The notes beneath the pieces are model-generated. The model did no database searches. It had not been told where the DNA came from and saw only the letters and a list, made by a program, of their open reading frames with translations. A DNA stretch of 64,000 nucleotides. Origin: Algoriphagus lacus. Its GTDB lineage: Bacteria; Bacteroidota; Bacteroidia; Cytophagales; Cyclobacteriaceae. The DNA lies in assembly GCF_003583985.1 (NCBI RefSeq), contig NZ_QXML01000004.1, positions 248,001 to 312,000 on the forward strand, written 5' to 3'. Shown here in pieces: positions 1 through 7,974 of this stretch (the stretch's first letter is position 1; every line of letters begins with the position of its first letter). Both the position numbers and the translations under genes were made by a program.

Positions 1-366
1 GCTAAAAGTGCCCTCCGGAAACTCCGGACCGCTGTCGTACCTTCTGAAACCCGGGTTGGGCTTGACTAGCCACACGTGGCCGTCATTGAGCTTGGCCAGC
101 ATCTCACTCATCACATCAAAGAGTTGGTCATCGGTCAGTTGATCCGTGACTTTGGGAGCAAATTCCTCATGAACTGCCTGCCAGTCCAGATTTTTGAGTT
201 CAAACAAGCTATAGTTCTGGTCAAATTCCGACCAGAGCACTTCAAAAGATGAAGTGGGAGTAGCTGCAGGCTGCTCGCCAAGCATAGTTTCATTGCAGGA
301 CGAAAAGCCCAAAAGTGCTAAACTGAGGGCAATCGATCCGGTAGTTTTAAGTTTGTAAGTAAACAT
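1..366 (-). CDS. S41 family peptidase lipoprotein, C-terminal part outside window
   Basis: The reading frame starts at the ATG at 366 and stays open to base 1, so only the first 122 residues are present. A lipoprotein signal peptide ends in a lipobox (LGFSSC, Cys24), which predicts an envelope-anchored protein. Residues 40-105 match the helical N-terminal region found before the protease core in tricorn/C-terminal-processing (S41) peptidases, including the run LFDVMSEMLAKLNDGHVWL. The catalytic core is not in the window. It lies 11 bases after the outer-membrane-like gene at 378-1205, so it is probably the last visible gene of a three-gene minus-strand operon that begins with another S41 peptidase. 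The family is assigned from the N-terminal region alone. Confidence 0.75.
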   Translation of the reverse strand, partial: MFTYKLKTTGSIALSLALLGFSSCNETMLGEQPAATPTSSFEVLWSEFDQNYSLFELKNLDWQAVHEEFAPKVTDQLTDDQLFDVMSEMLAKLNDGHVWLVKPNPGFRRYDSGPEFPEGTFS

Positions 367-377
367 AGTGGTGTCGA

Positions 378-1205
378 TTAGTGGTGAGCGAATTGGAAGA
401 AATAAACCCAAGCCAAAGCAATTTCATGGTTGGATTTCTTGATGGATCTGGGCTCGCTGTAATGCAGCCAGTCCAGTGAGTACCGAAATTCCAGTCCACT
501 TCGGTGGGCCAAGTGGTAGCGGTAGGAAAGCTGGATTTCGGGATGTTGGTAGGTACCGATGGAGGCAAACTCGCTTTCTTCCAGAAAAGCCTTGGCCTGT
601 GATTTTTCAGGCTGGGAAACCACATTGGAATAGGGCATTCGTGCCGTAAAAGCAACGAGCGGCAAAATCACATCGCCTTCGATACGGTGTTTTTTTCCCA
701 ACTCAACAAAATGGGAATAGCGAGCAGCAAACTCCAGGGAATTCATAGACCAAGTGTTCATAGCCAACCCATCGGCATAATAAAACTCATCCCGGATCAT
801 TCCTCCCAAATAACCTTGGCTTTTCGATTTTGAACTGACTTGGCGTTGATACCCTGCACGGATCTCACCGAAGTATTGAGAGGGAATCAAAACAAAGGAA
901 TCCCCACCTTCTTCGATCTGAAATTCCCGTTCACCCAATTCCGGAGCGATCATATTTCCGGTCTTGGCTTCCAACCCAAATTCCCAGCGGTTTTTCTCGG
1001 TGATCCGCTTGTAATCAAGATTGAGTCCATTGTAAGTCGTGTAGTAAATCATGGGCGAAGCTTGCAGATCATGCAGCTTTTGAGTTCCTCGGAGATAGCT
1101 AATCCGGAACTCAGCACCTGGTTTTTCCTGGGAATCCTGCGCTCTTGCGCTGGCAATAGCCAAGGCAAAGCAAAGCCCAGCTACCAATTTTAAAGTAGTT
1201 TTCAT
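378..1205 (-). CDS. Outer-membrane-like secreted protein of unknown function
   Basis: This is a 275-residue protein with a clear signal peptide (cleavage near ARAQ-D, residue 22). The rest alternates aromatic and polar residues in short strands (for example YYTTYNGLNLDYKRI and IQLSYRYHLAHRSGLEFRYS) and ends in an aromatic residue-rich segment. This is the look of a small outer-membrane beta-barrel. I do not recognise a named family. It sits between two S41 peptidase genes, 21 bases after the first and 11 before the second, so it is probably co-transcribed with them. The context suggests an envelope role next to secreted proteases; the function is unknown. Confidence 0.75.
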   Translation of the reverse strand: MKTTLKLVAGLCFALAIASARAQDSQEKPGAEFRISYLRGTQKLHDLQASPMIYYTTYNGLNLDYKRITEKNRWEFGLEAKTGNMIAPELGEREFQIEEGGDSFVLIPSQYFGEIRAGYQRQVSSKSKSQGYLGGMIRDEFYYADGLAMNTWSMNSLEFAARYSHFVELGKKHRIEGDVILPLVAFTARMPYSNVVSQPEKSQAKAFLEESEFASIGTYQHPEIQLSYRYHLAHRSGLEFRYSLDWLHYSEPRSIKKSNHEIALAWVYFFQFAHH

Positions 1206-1226
1206 ATGATAAGATTTAAGTGTGAA

Positions 1227-2621
1227 TCAGGGTCTTTTGACCAGTTGGAGGGCTCTTTCCATCACCGGATCCTTTGCGGAAAGCAAATCTCCGGCGGTCG
1301 GCACAACTCTTACATCAGGAATGATTCCCCGGTTTTTGTCCATTGAAGAATCCAAATCAGCCATGTGAAATCCCAACCTTGGGACGCCGAGGTCTATCTT
1401 GGAATGCGGCAAGGTGATGATGGTAAAGAAACCGCTGCTGTTGACTTCAGCACCGCCAGCCGTCTCCTCTCCCACGAATGTGGCTCTTCGGTCTGACTTT
1501 ACCCGAGAGGAAAACTCCGTGGTCACTGAGAAACTTTGACCGTCAACCAAAACAATCAGATTGCCTTGGAAGGCATTTTTATAGGGTTTTTCCGTTTTGG
1601 AAGGAGCTTTTGTAAACAGATATTTCCCGTCTTTTTCCTTGGAAAATGAATTGGCCATTCGGAAAATCTTGGAGGTGTAATTTTCGAAATCCACTTTCTG
1701 ATTCGGTTTGGTGGTCACAAAATCATAGTAATCAAACTCATCCAAAGCGAGGTATTTGTACAGATCAATACCGAGTTTTTCATTTCCTCCTTCATTTCCC
1801 CGGAGGTCCAAAATCAGGTTGGAAATCCCTTCATTCTCAAGTGATTCAAAGGAGTTTTTCAAAAACTTCTTAAAGTCAGGCTCACCTTTGTAAGAAAAAA
1901 AACGATTGATGTCCATAATTCCGGTCCAGCCATTGGTCATTTTGAAGGAAAAAGGCTCTTCTGCTTCCTTAAAATTTGCTTCGATCTGATCCTTGCCGAT
2001 TCCTTTACCTTCCCATTTGACGCTTTTCCCGGAATCAGTCAATTCCACCGTGTACGACTCACTCACGCCATATTCGGTTGAAAAATAGGCAGCAAAGTAT
2101 CGGTTCAACTGAAAGTATTTTCCGCCAAGACTTTCCCCATCACCATAAGTCAGGCCGGCCAGGAGTTTCTCACGGATAGCTTCGATCGTTTCCCCGTTGA
2201 TGGATTTCACTTCAGCCAAAACTGGTACCTTTTCTCCTCCTAAATGACTGATAACCTTCACAATTTGCTCCTCAAAATAGAGCCGTAGCGGAAACAGCTG
2301 ATCCTGAAAGAATCCGTAGTGCTGGTCTTGTCCTTGAACAATCCATTTGATGTGGCCATCTTTCAAATCGACCAAAACAGGCTTTAGCAAATTGTAAAAC
2401 TCCCGTTGGGACTTGGGTGTCGTGAGTTGAGCTTCAATGGCTTTAAAGTGATTTTCAAAAGTCTGCCGGTCGGTATATCGGTACATCTCAGGGTGAAATT
2501 TTTCCAGACTTTCACGGAAAATCAGGAGATCCTCGCGCATTTCTTCAGGCTTCAGGTCCTGTCCAAGAAGATTGGGAACCCACAAGGATAAGCCAATCAA
2601 AATCGTGAGTAGTTTTTTCAT
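1227..2621 (-). CDS. S41 family peptidase, exported
   Basis: This 464-residue protein has an N-terminal signal peptide (residues 1-20, ending LLGQ-D). The N-terminal helical region (about 25-120) is followed by the tail-specific-protease core. The core carries the nucleophile motif VDGQSFSVTTEF with Ser365 in the catalytic position, followed by VGEETAGG. ILDLRGNEGGN around residue 270 matches the conserved DLRxNxGG motif of S41. It probably cleaves peptides in the periplasm or at the cell surface. It is the first gene of the minus-strand operon and is transcribed away from the histidine kinase gene; the 140-base gap between them holds the palindrome at 2689-2704, which could serve both directions. 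Confidence 0.88.
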   Translation of the reverse strand: MKKLLTILIGLSLWVPNLLGQDLKPEEMREDLLIFRESLEKFHPEMYRYTDRQTFENHFKAIEAQLTTPKSQREFYNLLKPVLVDLKDGHIKWIVQGQDQHYGFFQDQLFPLRLYFEEQIVKVISHLGGEKVPVLAEVKSINGETIEAIREKLLAGLTYGDGESLGGKYFQLNRYFAAYFSTEYGVSESYTVELTDSGKSVKWEGKGIGKDQIEANFKEAEEPFSFKMTNGWTGIMDINRFFSYKGEPDFKKFLKNSFESLENEGISNLILDLRGNEGGNEKLGIDLYKYLALDEFDYYDFVTTKPNQKVDFENYTSKIFRMANSFSKEKDGKYLFTKAPSKTEKPYKNAFQGNLIVLVDGQSFSVTTEFSSRVKSDRRATFVGEETAGGAEVNSSGFFTIITLPHSKIDLGVPRLGFHMADLDSSMDKNRGIIPDVRVVPTAGDLLSAKDPVMERALQLVKRP

Positions 2622-2688
2622 AGTTGGGAATTTATTCGGGAGATGGAAAAGGTTACCGGGAGGTTGCTTTCAAAAAGTTGAAATTGGC

Positions 2689-2704
2689 TCACATAAATAT
2701 GTGA
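2689..2704. promoter_or_regulatory. Perfect palindrome TCACAT-AAAT-ATGTGA, candidate regulator site
   Basis: This 16-base element is a perfect inverted repeat in the intergenic region between the divergent S41 operon and the histidine kinase gene. Related copies lie upstream of the response regulator (5761-5776) and of the small CxxC peptide (6605-6620). The size and symmetry fit a dimeric NarL-type regulator, and the neighbouring response regulator is the natural candidate. The assignment is inference from recurrence and position. Unlike the other two copies, no good -7 element lies at the same offset; the best -7 here is TAATTTTA at 2744-2751. Confidence 0.55.
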
Positions 2705-2761
2705 TTTAGTGGCTGCAAAAATTTCAAATCCTGTCTAATGGATTAATTTTAGGGACTTTAC

Positions 2762-5758
2762 ATGCGAAAAATACTTTACTTCCTCTTTTTTCTCCTTAGC
2801 CTCCATGCGGCATCCGCGGAAACCAAAAGGTTTTATGTCACCCGATTAGGAACCGCGGAAGGTTTGGCTTCGAACCAGGTCCTGACTGTCTTAAAGGACA
2901 AACACAACTACCTCTGGATTGGTAGTTCGAATGGCTTGCAGCGCTTTGATGGGCGCAAGTTCATGACCTATCAAATCGATACACCAGAAGGCCGTCAACC
3001 CACCCAATCAGTTTCGGAGATTTTGGTGGATCGAAAGGAGAAAATGTGGCTACGTGTAGGTGATCAGTATGGCAGTTATATTCCCGAAAAACAGGAGTTT
3101 ACTATCTATCCTTTCGAAAAAAAAGAAGATCGATTTCAGGGTGAGTCGCTCTGGATGGACAGCAAAGGCAACTTATTTGTGATCCTGAACAACAACAAAC
3201 TCCTGTGGATCGATCAAGAAAAAGGAATAATCACAGACCAAAATCTCCCCATTCAACTACCCGATGGTTGGAGACCCCGGTCCATTTTTGAAGACAGGAA
3301 AGGCCGCTATTGGATCAGCAGCATTGAAGGAATCAGCGTCTATGATCCTCAAAATGGAGCTATATACACCCATGAATCCAATCCCCTGGGTCTGGAAGTC
3401 CTTAAAAAACCAGACCTTACCTATGTATTCAATGTATTTGAAGACTCCGAGGGAATCTTTTGGATCAATTACTGGGCTCCGGATGAACGGTTGCTTTCCT
3501 ACGACGCCTTAACCAAAGTCTGGAAAAATCACAAAAGCGAGCTTTCTCCGCAAAACACCAATTATCAGGAGGCTTTTGGAAGTCTGGAATTGCCCCATGC
3601 AGAAATCTGGAGGTATGGAATTCAAACCCTGGCCAGTTTTGACCGAAGATCAAAAACCTTCACCCCGCTGATTCAAAGTGACATCCGGTTTGATAAAATT
3701 TCCAAACTGATCTGGGACGATGCTGGAGGCATTTGGATGGCCACAGATGCGGGATTGTATTTCCTCCATTTTGATACCCCGAGCATCTATTTTCAAGAAC
3801 GTAATACCCAAAACGGCAACTTTGAATATCAAGCTGTGGAGGAAGTCATCCACCGAGGAGACACCAGTGTTTGGGTGGGAAGTTGGGGAAAAGGAATTGG
3901 AATCATCAAGCCTTTACGCGGAGAATTGGAAACGGATTGGATGTATCGAGGGGCGCCAACTGCGAGTGAAGCCCGTCAGGTCTGGGATATCCACCACGAC
4001 AAAAAACGGAATTTGGTATGGGGGGCCCTGCAAAAAGGACTCCTGCAGGTGATCGAACTGGACTCAAAAAAGGTTCACTTTTTATATCCGGAAGTTTTTG
4101 AGGGTTCCACGATTCGAACGATCGCTGAGGATGCCAAAGGAAACTTATGGTTTGGGACTCAGGGCGGAAGCATTATCAAGTATGAAGGAGCTGGAATCGA
4201 CAAAGCGGGATTTCGAAGGTACCGGAAATTCCAAGGTCGAATTCCAAAAGTCCTGATCAGCAATGACCAACATCTATGGGTCACCACAACCAACGAAGGG
4301 GTATACGAGCTTGATCTTCAGGATGGGAAAATTCTCAGGCACCTGGATAATTCTATCCTGAATTCAAACAATAACGAACGGCTCATGCAGGTCAATGACA
4401 GCATATTCTTGATTGGATTTGAGCTCTTGAACAAATACAATATCCGAAGCGGCCAAAATGAAGTGTTCTCCTATTCAGATGGTATGCTTAGCAACACGAT
4501 TTTTGGAATGGAAATGGATTCGGAAGGCCTGGTCTGGATTTATACACCCAATGGACTGACCCGCTTTGATGTCCAAAACAATACCTTCTATTCCTTTGGA
4601 AAAAATCATTTCTTTTCGAACATCCCCAGTGACGGACGAAGCGGAACCCGATTTGCCAATGGAGAGTTGGCCTTTGTAAGCAATAACGGGATCATCATTT
4701 TTGACCCAATGCAATTTGCACGCAATCTTCCTCCTCCCATCCCATCGATCACCAGCATTGAACTCTTCGGCCTCTACATCGGCGATAGTTCCCTGCCTGA
4801 GATGCGTAAGGAGTTCAGCTCAAATGAAAACAGTCTGAGCTTTGATTTCAATATTCTGAACTTCTCCAAGCAGGACCGATTCACTTATTACTACCGCCTG
4901 ATTGGTGCCGAACCGGATTGGATCAAAGCCAATGGAAATTTTCAGGCCGTGTATTCTCTGCTTCCCCCAGGAGATTATCAATTTGAAGTCAGAAGTGCCA
5001 ATGAAGCCGGGATATTCTCGGATTCGGTCGTTTACCAATTTGAAATCAAACCTAGCCTGGTTCAGACTTGGTGGTTCAAGGCCCTATTGGGATTGATATT
5101 CATCGGGATCGTATATCTAATATATCGGATGCATGTCAACCGAATTCTCGCTGTGGTCAAACTCCGAAGTCGATTGGCTCGGGACCTTCATGACGATATG
5201 GGGTCCACTTTGAGTACAATCAACATCCTGAGTTCAATGGCCAAAACCAAAATCGGAACCGATCCAGCCAAATCCAGCGAGTATATCTCCAAAATCTCCG
5301 AAAACAGTCAGCGGATGATGGAAGCCATGGATGATATCGTATGGAGTATCAAGCCCCAAAATGACACCATGGAAAAACTGATCGCACGGATGCGGGAGTT
5401 TGCAAATGAGGCTCTGGAAAGCAAAGACATCCTCTTCAATATGGAGATTGATGAAAAGGTTCTGGGGATGAAGCTAAGCATGGATGCCCGCAGGGACCTG
5501 TTTTTGATTTTCAAGGAAGGAATCAACAATGCCGCGAAATATTCTAAGGCCAGCCGTCTGTTTATTTCATTCGCATTGGAACGAAGCCTTTTCATCCTTA
5601 AGATCAAAGACTACGGGGTTGGCTTCAACCTGAACGATCTGGATGATGGCAATGGACTGGAAAACATGAAAAAGCGTGCTGCCAATCTCAACGGTTCACT
5701 AACCATCAACTCAAAACCTGGAGAGGGAACCGAACTGATTCTTCGGATTAACCTATAA
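2762..5758 (+). CDS. Propeller-domain sensor histidine kinase (HisKA_3 type)
   Basis: This 998-residue membrane sensor has a signal peptide (1-19), then two-component-regulator beta-propeller blades over about 25-660, visible as recurring LWIGSSNGLQRFDG-like units. A Y_Y_Y domain follows at about 690-760, then one transmembrane helix (771-790). The dimerisation/phosphoacceptor domain carries the H-box RLARDLHDDMGS with His810. The ATPase domain has the N-box (NNAAKYSK) and G-boxes (DYGVGF, GNGLENM). The sensor domain therefore faces the periplasm and the kinase the cytoplasm. No receiver domain or AraC domain is fused, so it is not a hybrid kinase; its partner is the NarL-type regulator starting 66 bases downstream. 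In Bacteroidota this sensor architecture often senses carbohydrates or other nutrients, but the ligand here is unknown. Confidence 0.93.
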   Translation: MRKILYFLFFLLSLHAASAETKRFYVTRLGTAEGLASNQVLTVLKDKHNYLWIGSSNGLQRFDGRKFMTYQIDTPEGRQPTQSVSEILVDRKEKMWLRVGDQYGSYIPEKQEFTIYPFEKKEDRFQGESLWMDSKGNLFVILNNNKLLWIDQEKGIITDQNLPIQLPDGWRPRSIFEDRKGRYWISSIEGISVYDPQNGAIYTHESNPLGLEVLKKPDLTYVFNVFEDSEGIFWINYWAPDERLLSYDALTKVWKNHKSELSPQNTNYQEAFGSLELPHAEIWRYGIQTLASFDRRSKTFTPLIQSDIRFDKISKLIWDDAGGIWMATDAGLYFLHFDTPSIYFQERNTQNGNFEYQAVEEVIHRGDTSVWVGSWGKGIGIIKPLRGELETDWMYRGAPTASEARQVWDIHHDKKRNLVWGALQKGLLQVIELDSKKVHFLYPEVFEGSTIRTIAEDAKGNLWFGTQGGSIIKYEGAGIDKAGFRRYRKFQGRIPKVLISNDQHLWVTTTNEGVYELDLQDGKILRHLDNSILNSNNNERLMQVNDSIFLIGFELLNKYNIRSGQNEVFSYSDGMLSNTIFGMEMDSEGLVWIYTPNGLTRFDVQNNTFYSFGKNHFFSNIPSDGRSGTRFANGELAFVSNNGIIIFDPMQFARNLPPPIPSITSIELFGLYIGDSSLPEMRKEFSSNENSLSFDFNILNFSKQDRFTYYYRLIGAEPDWIKANGNFQAVYSLLPPGDYQFEVRSANEAGIFSDSVVYQFEIKPSLVQTWWFKALLGLIFIGIVYLIYRMHVNRILAVVKLRSRLARDLHDDMGSTLSTINILSSMAKTKIGTDPAKSSEYISKISENSQRMMEAMDDIVWSIKPQNDTMEKLIARMREFANEALESKDILFNMEIDEKVLGMKLSMDARRDLFLIFKEGINNAAKYSKASRLFISFALERSLFILKIKDYGVGFNLNDLDDGNGLENMKKRAANLNGSLTINSKPGEGTELILRINL

Positions 5759-5760
5759 TT

Positions 5761-5776
5761 CCACATCAATATGTGA
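5761..5776. promoter_or_regulatory. Palindrome CCACAT-CAAT-ATGTGA upstream of response regulator
   Basis: This is the second copy of the TCACAT-N4-ATGTGA element, with one mismatch in the left arm. It lies in the 66-base gap between the kinase and regulator genes and ends exactly one base before the -33 TTG of the promoter at 5777-5807. That placement is typical of an activator contacting RNA polymerase next to the -33 region, and suggests autoregulation. Binding by the adjacent regulator is inference. Confidence 0.6.
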
Positions 5777-5807
5777 TTGAGGAGCAACCTTTGATCATCT
5801 AATTTTG
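5777..5807 (+). promoter_or_regulatory. Bacteroidota-type promoter of the response regulator
   Basis: TTG at 5777-5779 and TAATTTTG at 5800-5807 are separated by 20 bases and match the -33/-7 consensus TTTG...TAnnTTTG of Bacteroidota primary sigma factors. Transcription would begin near 5813, giving a leader of about 12 bases before the ATG at 5825. This gives the regulator its own promoter in addition to read-through from the kinase gene. Confidence 0.6.
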
Positions 5808-5824
5808 AACTACACACCATTGCC

Positions 5825-6457
5825 ATGATAAAACTGCTGATCTACGAAGACAATGCCCAACTGCGCGAAGGGTTAACCATGCTGATTGACGGCAGTGAGG
5901 GATTCAGTGTGATGGCAGCTTTCAGAAATTGCTCCAACGTGGTTCATGAAGTCAAAACCTACCAGCCGGATGTGATTTTGATGGATATCGACATGCCTGG
6001 GGTAAATGGACTGGAAGGTCTCAAACTGGTAAAAGAGACCAATCCGGAAGTGAAGGTGCTAATGCTGACGGTATTTGATGATCATCAAAATATCTTCCAA
6101 GCATTGCAAAACGGAGCAAATGGATACATTTTGAAAAAAACTCCACCTGCAAGGTTGTTGGAGTACATTCAGGAGGCCTCCACTGGAGGTGCCCCAATGA
6201 CTGCATCTGTAGCTGCTCAGGTCTTGAAGATGTTTTCCCAGCTAAACCTGCCTGCAGATAAAAATTACAACCTCTCAGACCGGGAAAAAGAAGTTTTGCA
6301 ACTACTGGTCAATGGCTATTCCTACAAAATGATTGCATCTGAGATGTTCATTGCAATGGATACAGTAAGAAGCCACATCAAAAAGATCTACGAAAAGCTT
6401 CACGTCAATTCAAAAAGTGAAGCTGTAGCTAAGGCCTTTCGTGACAAGATCGTCTGA
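5825..6457 (+). CDS. NarL/LuxR-type response regulator
   Basis: This 210-residue transcription factor has an N-terminal receiver domain (about 1-120) with the acidic pocket Glu8/Asp9, phosphoacceptor Asp54 (LMDIDMPG) and the conserved lysine in YILKKTP. The C-terminal LuxR/GerE helix-turn-helix covers about 145-205 (LSDREKEVLQLLVNG, MAxDTVRSHIKKIYEKL). It is the cognate partner of the preceding HisKA_3 kinase. The palindrome directly upstream of its promoter, and its recurrence upstream of the kinase and of the CxxC peptide, suggest that it controls its own operon and neighbours. Confidence 0.93.
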   Translation: MIKLLIYEDNAQLREGLTMLIDGSEGFSVMAAFRNCSNVVHEVKTYQPDVILMDIDMPGVNGLEGLKLVKETNPEVKVLMLTVFDDHQNIFQALQNGANGYILKKTPPARLLEYIQEASTGGAPMTASVAAQVLKMFSQLNLPADKNYNLSDREKEVLQLLVNGYSYKMIASEMFIAMDTVRSHIKKIYEKLHVNSKSEAVAKAFRDKIV

Positions 6458-6493
6458 ACTTCAGGTTACTTCCTTGTAATCTCCTATAGAATT

Positions 6494-6532
6494 GACCTGC
6501 CTGGTTTTGAAAACCTCGCAGGTCTTTTTTTT
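6494..6532 (+). terminator. Rho-independent terminator after the response regulator
   Basis: GACCTGC (6494-6500) pairs with GCAGGTC (6518-6524), with an inner GGTTTT/AAAACC stem, followed by eight T residues. It ends the kinase/regulator transcript 37 bases after the stop codon, so the CxxC peptide downstream needs its own promoter. Confidence 0.8.
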
Positions 6533-6604
6533 GGATTTAGGGACATTTTTGGAGGAATCAAGATCACATATTTTGGTTTTTTTTAGCTTCCAACACCCTA
6601 TTTT

Positions 6605-6651
6605 TCACCCATTTATGTGATTTCTGGAGAGGGTTTTTCAAGGCAATTTTG
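6605..6651 (+). promoter_or_regulatory. Palindrome-linked promoter of the CxxC peptide gene
   Basis: TCACCC-ATTT-ATGTGA (6605-6620) is the third copy of the palindrome, with a full right arm and four of six bases in the left. It is followed immediately by TTT (6621-6623), 20 bases, and CAATTTTG (6644-6651), which is one base from the TAnnTTTG consensus. The spacing is identical to that at 5761-5807. An additional half site, TCACAT, lies at 6564-6569. The weak -33 and degenerate -7 boxes fit an activator-dependent promoter. Confidence 0.5.
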
Positions 6652-6677
6652 TAGAGTCACTTTTACATTACATTCCT

Positions 6678-6848
6678 ATGAAAACATTCTGGAAATTAAT
6701 TCTGATTCTTTGGGGAATAACCTTTTCTACCAGCATTGCGGAAGAAAAAACCAGCACAAAAACCTGCGCCGACTGCAGGGCCATGGTCCAAAAAACCACA
6801 CAAACATGTGGTGTCTGTGAGGCAGCCAAGGCGGACTCCATCACGTAA
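6678..6848 (+). CDS. 56-residue secreted peptide with two CxxC motifs
   Basis: This short frame begins at ATG 6678. Residues 1-20 form a plausible signal peptide (MKTFW, then a hydrophobic stretch, then TSIA-EE). The mature part, about 35 residues, has two CxxC pairs (CADC at 30-33 and CGVC at 44-47), is rich in Thr, Lys and Ala, and ends KADSIT. I recognise no named family. Four cysteines in an exported peptide suggest metal binding or disulfide formation. The gene is placed 66 bases upstream of the ECF sigma factor and behind a promoter bearing the same palindrome as the upstream two-component system. Coding status rests on the signal peptide, the cysteine pattern and the promoter context. 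An overlapping frame over 6617-6820 lacks such features. Confidence 0.55.
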   Translation: MKTFWKLILILWGITFSTSIAEEKTSTKTCADCRAMVQKTTQTCGVCEAAKADSIT

Positions 6849-6913
6849 ATACTAACATCAACCAAAGGCCCTTTTTGAAATGAAACCAACTATTTCTAAT
6901 TCTTTAACTACCC

Positions 6914-7495
6914 ATGAAAAACCAATTCGTGAAGCCCGGAGAAATTCAACTCCTCCACTCACAGCCTATCGAACATTTGTTTTTAGGATGCTTGGCTCAG
7001 AATCCAAAAATCCAGCGTGAACTTTTTGACCGGCTGTCTCCAAAGATGCTCTCGCTTTGCCTAAGATACATCAAGGAGACAGCTGCTGCTGAGGATGTGA
7101 TGCTCATTGCCTTTCGGAAAGTTTTTGACAGGATTGGACAATTTCGTCAGCAAGGCAGCTTCGAAGGCTGGATTCGTAGAATTGTAGTCAATGAATGCCT
7201 GATGTATCTCGAAAAGCAACGAAATCTTTATCGGGAGATTGGGCTAGAAAGGATATACCCAGAGGCAAATCAAAATGGTCCAAGTGACAATTTGGATTGG
7301 GAGGACTTGTCAAAAATGCTCCAATACCTTCCAAAAGGTTACCGAAAAGTCTTTGAACTTTTTGCCTTGGAAGGATTGAGCCATGAGGAAATTTCCAGAC
7401 AATTGGAGATCTCCGAAAACACCTCCAAGTCCCAACTCAGCCGTGCCAGGGTTCAGCTCCAGCGCCTGCTTCATTTTAGAAACATCAAGAACTGA
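6914..7495 (+). CDS. ECF-type RNA polymerase sigma factor
   Basis: This 193-residue protein has sigma-70 region 2 at about 40-105 (core-binding and -10 recognition segment, ending in FEGWIRRIVVNECL) and region 4 at about 130-185 (LPKGYRKVFELFALEGLSHEEIS, then the recognition helix). It lacks regions 1 and 3, as ECF factors do. No anti-sigma factor gene is adjacent, which is common for Bacteroidota factors of this type. It follows the CxxC peptide by 65 bases and overlaps the VOC gene by one base (TGATG), so the three are probably co-transcribed. Its regulon is not visible. Confidence 0.88.
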   Translation: MKNQFVKPGEIQLLHSQPIEHLFLGCLAQNPKIQRELFDRLSPKMLSLCLRYIKETAAAEDVMLIAFRKVFDRIGQFRQQGSFEGWIRRIVVNECLMYLEKQRNLYREIGLERIYPEANQNGPSDNLDWEDLSKMLQYLPKGYRKVFELFALEGLSHEEISRQLEISENTSKSQLSRARVQLQRLLHFRNIKN

Positions 7496-7902
7496 TGACC
7501 ATTAAAATCAACCACGTTGCCATTTGGGCCCAAAATCTGGACAGGTTGAAGGATTTTTACTGCCTGCATTTCAACGCGCAGGCAGGGACATTCTACTTTA
7601 ATCCCAACAAAGGATTCAGCAGCTATTTCTTAAGCTTTGATTCCGGTTCCAGGCTCGAACTGATGCACAGCATTCACATGAATACCAGTCCGGGTCTAGT
7701 GGATTTGATCAGGCCTGGCTATGCACATTTGAGTTTTGAGATTGGCACTAAGGAAGATGTCGATCTATTTGCTAAAAAATTAAAGAAATCCGGCTTGCCT
7801 ATTCTTGATGGACCCCGATGGACTGGTGACGGATATTATGAATTTGTCACGTCAGACCCTGAGGGAAACCGGATCGAATTCATGGCATCGCCACTACCCT
7901 AA
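7495..7902 (+). CDS. VOC (glyoxalase/bleomycin-resistance fold) protein
   Basis: This 135-residue protein has the paired beta-alpha-beta-beta-beta modules of the vicinal oxygen chelate superfamily: INHVAIWAQNLDRLKDFYCLHF at the N-terminus begins the first, and the second ends with YYEFVTSDPEGNRIEFM. Likely metal ligands are His at the start of the first module, a His in YAHLSFE, and Glu near the end. These proteins include glyoxalases, isomerases, dioxygenases and resistance proteins; the substrate cannot be told. Its start overlaps the sigma factor stop by one base, indicating translational coupling. Confidence 0.85.
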   Translation: MTIKINHVAIWAQNLDRLKDFYCLHFNAQAGTFYFNPNKGFSSYFLSFDSGSRLELMHSIHMNTSPGLVDLIRPGYAHLSFEIGTKEDVDLFAKKLKKSGLPILDGPRWTGDGYYEFVTSDPEGNRIEFMASPLP

Positions 7903-7974
7903 CTATTAATTTTGTCCACAAAAGGACTGAAAAATCAATTTGGTAAAATTGGATCAGAAGCCTTACGTAATACA

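Noticed and set aside
6617..6820. 67-codon frame overlapping the CxxC peptide
   Set aside because: It has no signal peptide or family likeness; the shorter frame from 6678 in another phase has a clear signal peptide and cysteine pattern.
7912..7974. TTG-initiated extension of the alpha/beta hydrolase
   Set aside because: The extra 21 residues match no family; the ATG at 7975 begins just before the conserved fold, and the region overlaps a -7-like box.
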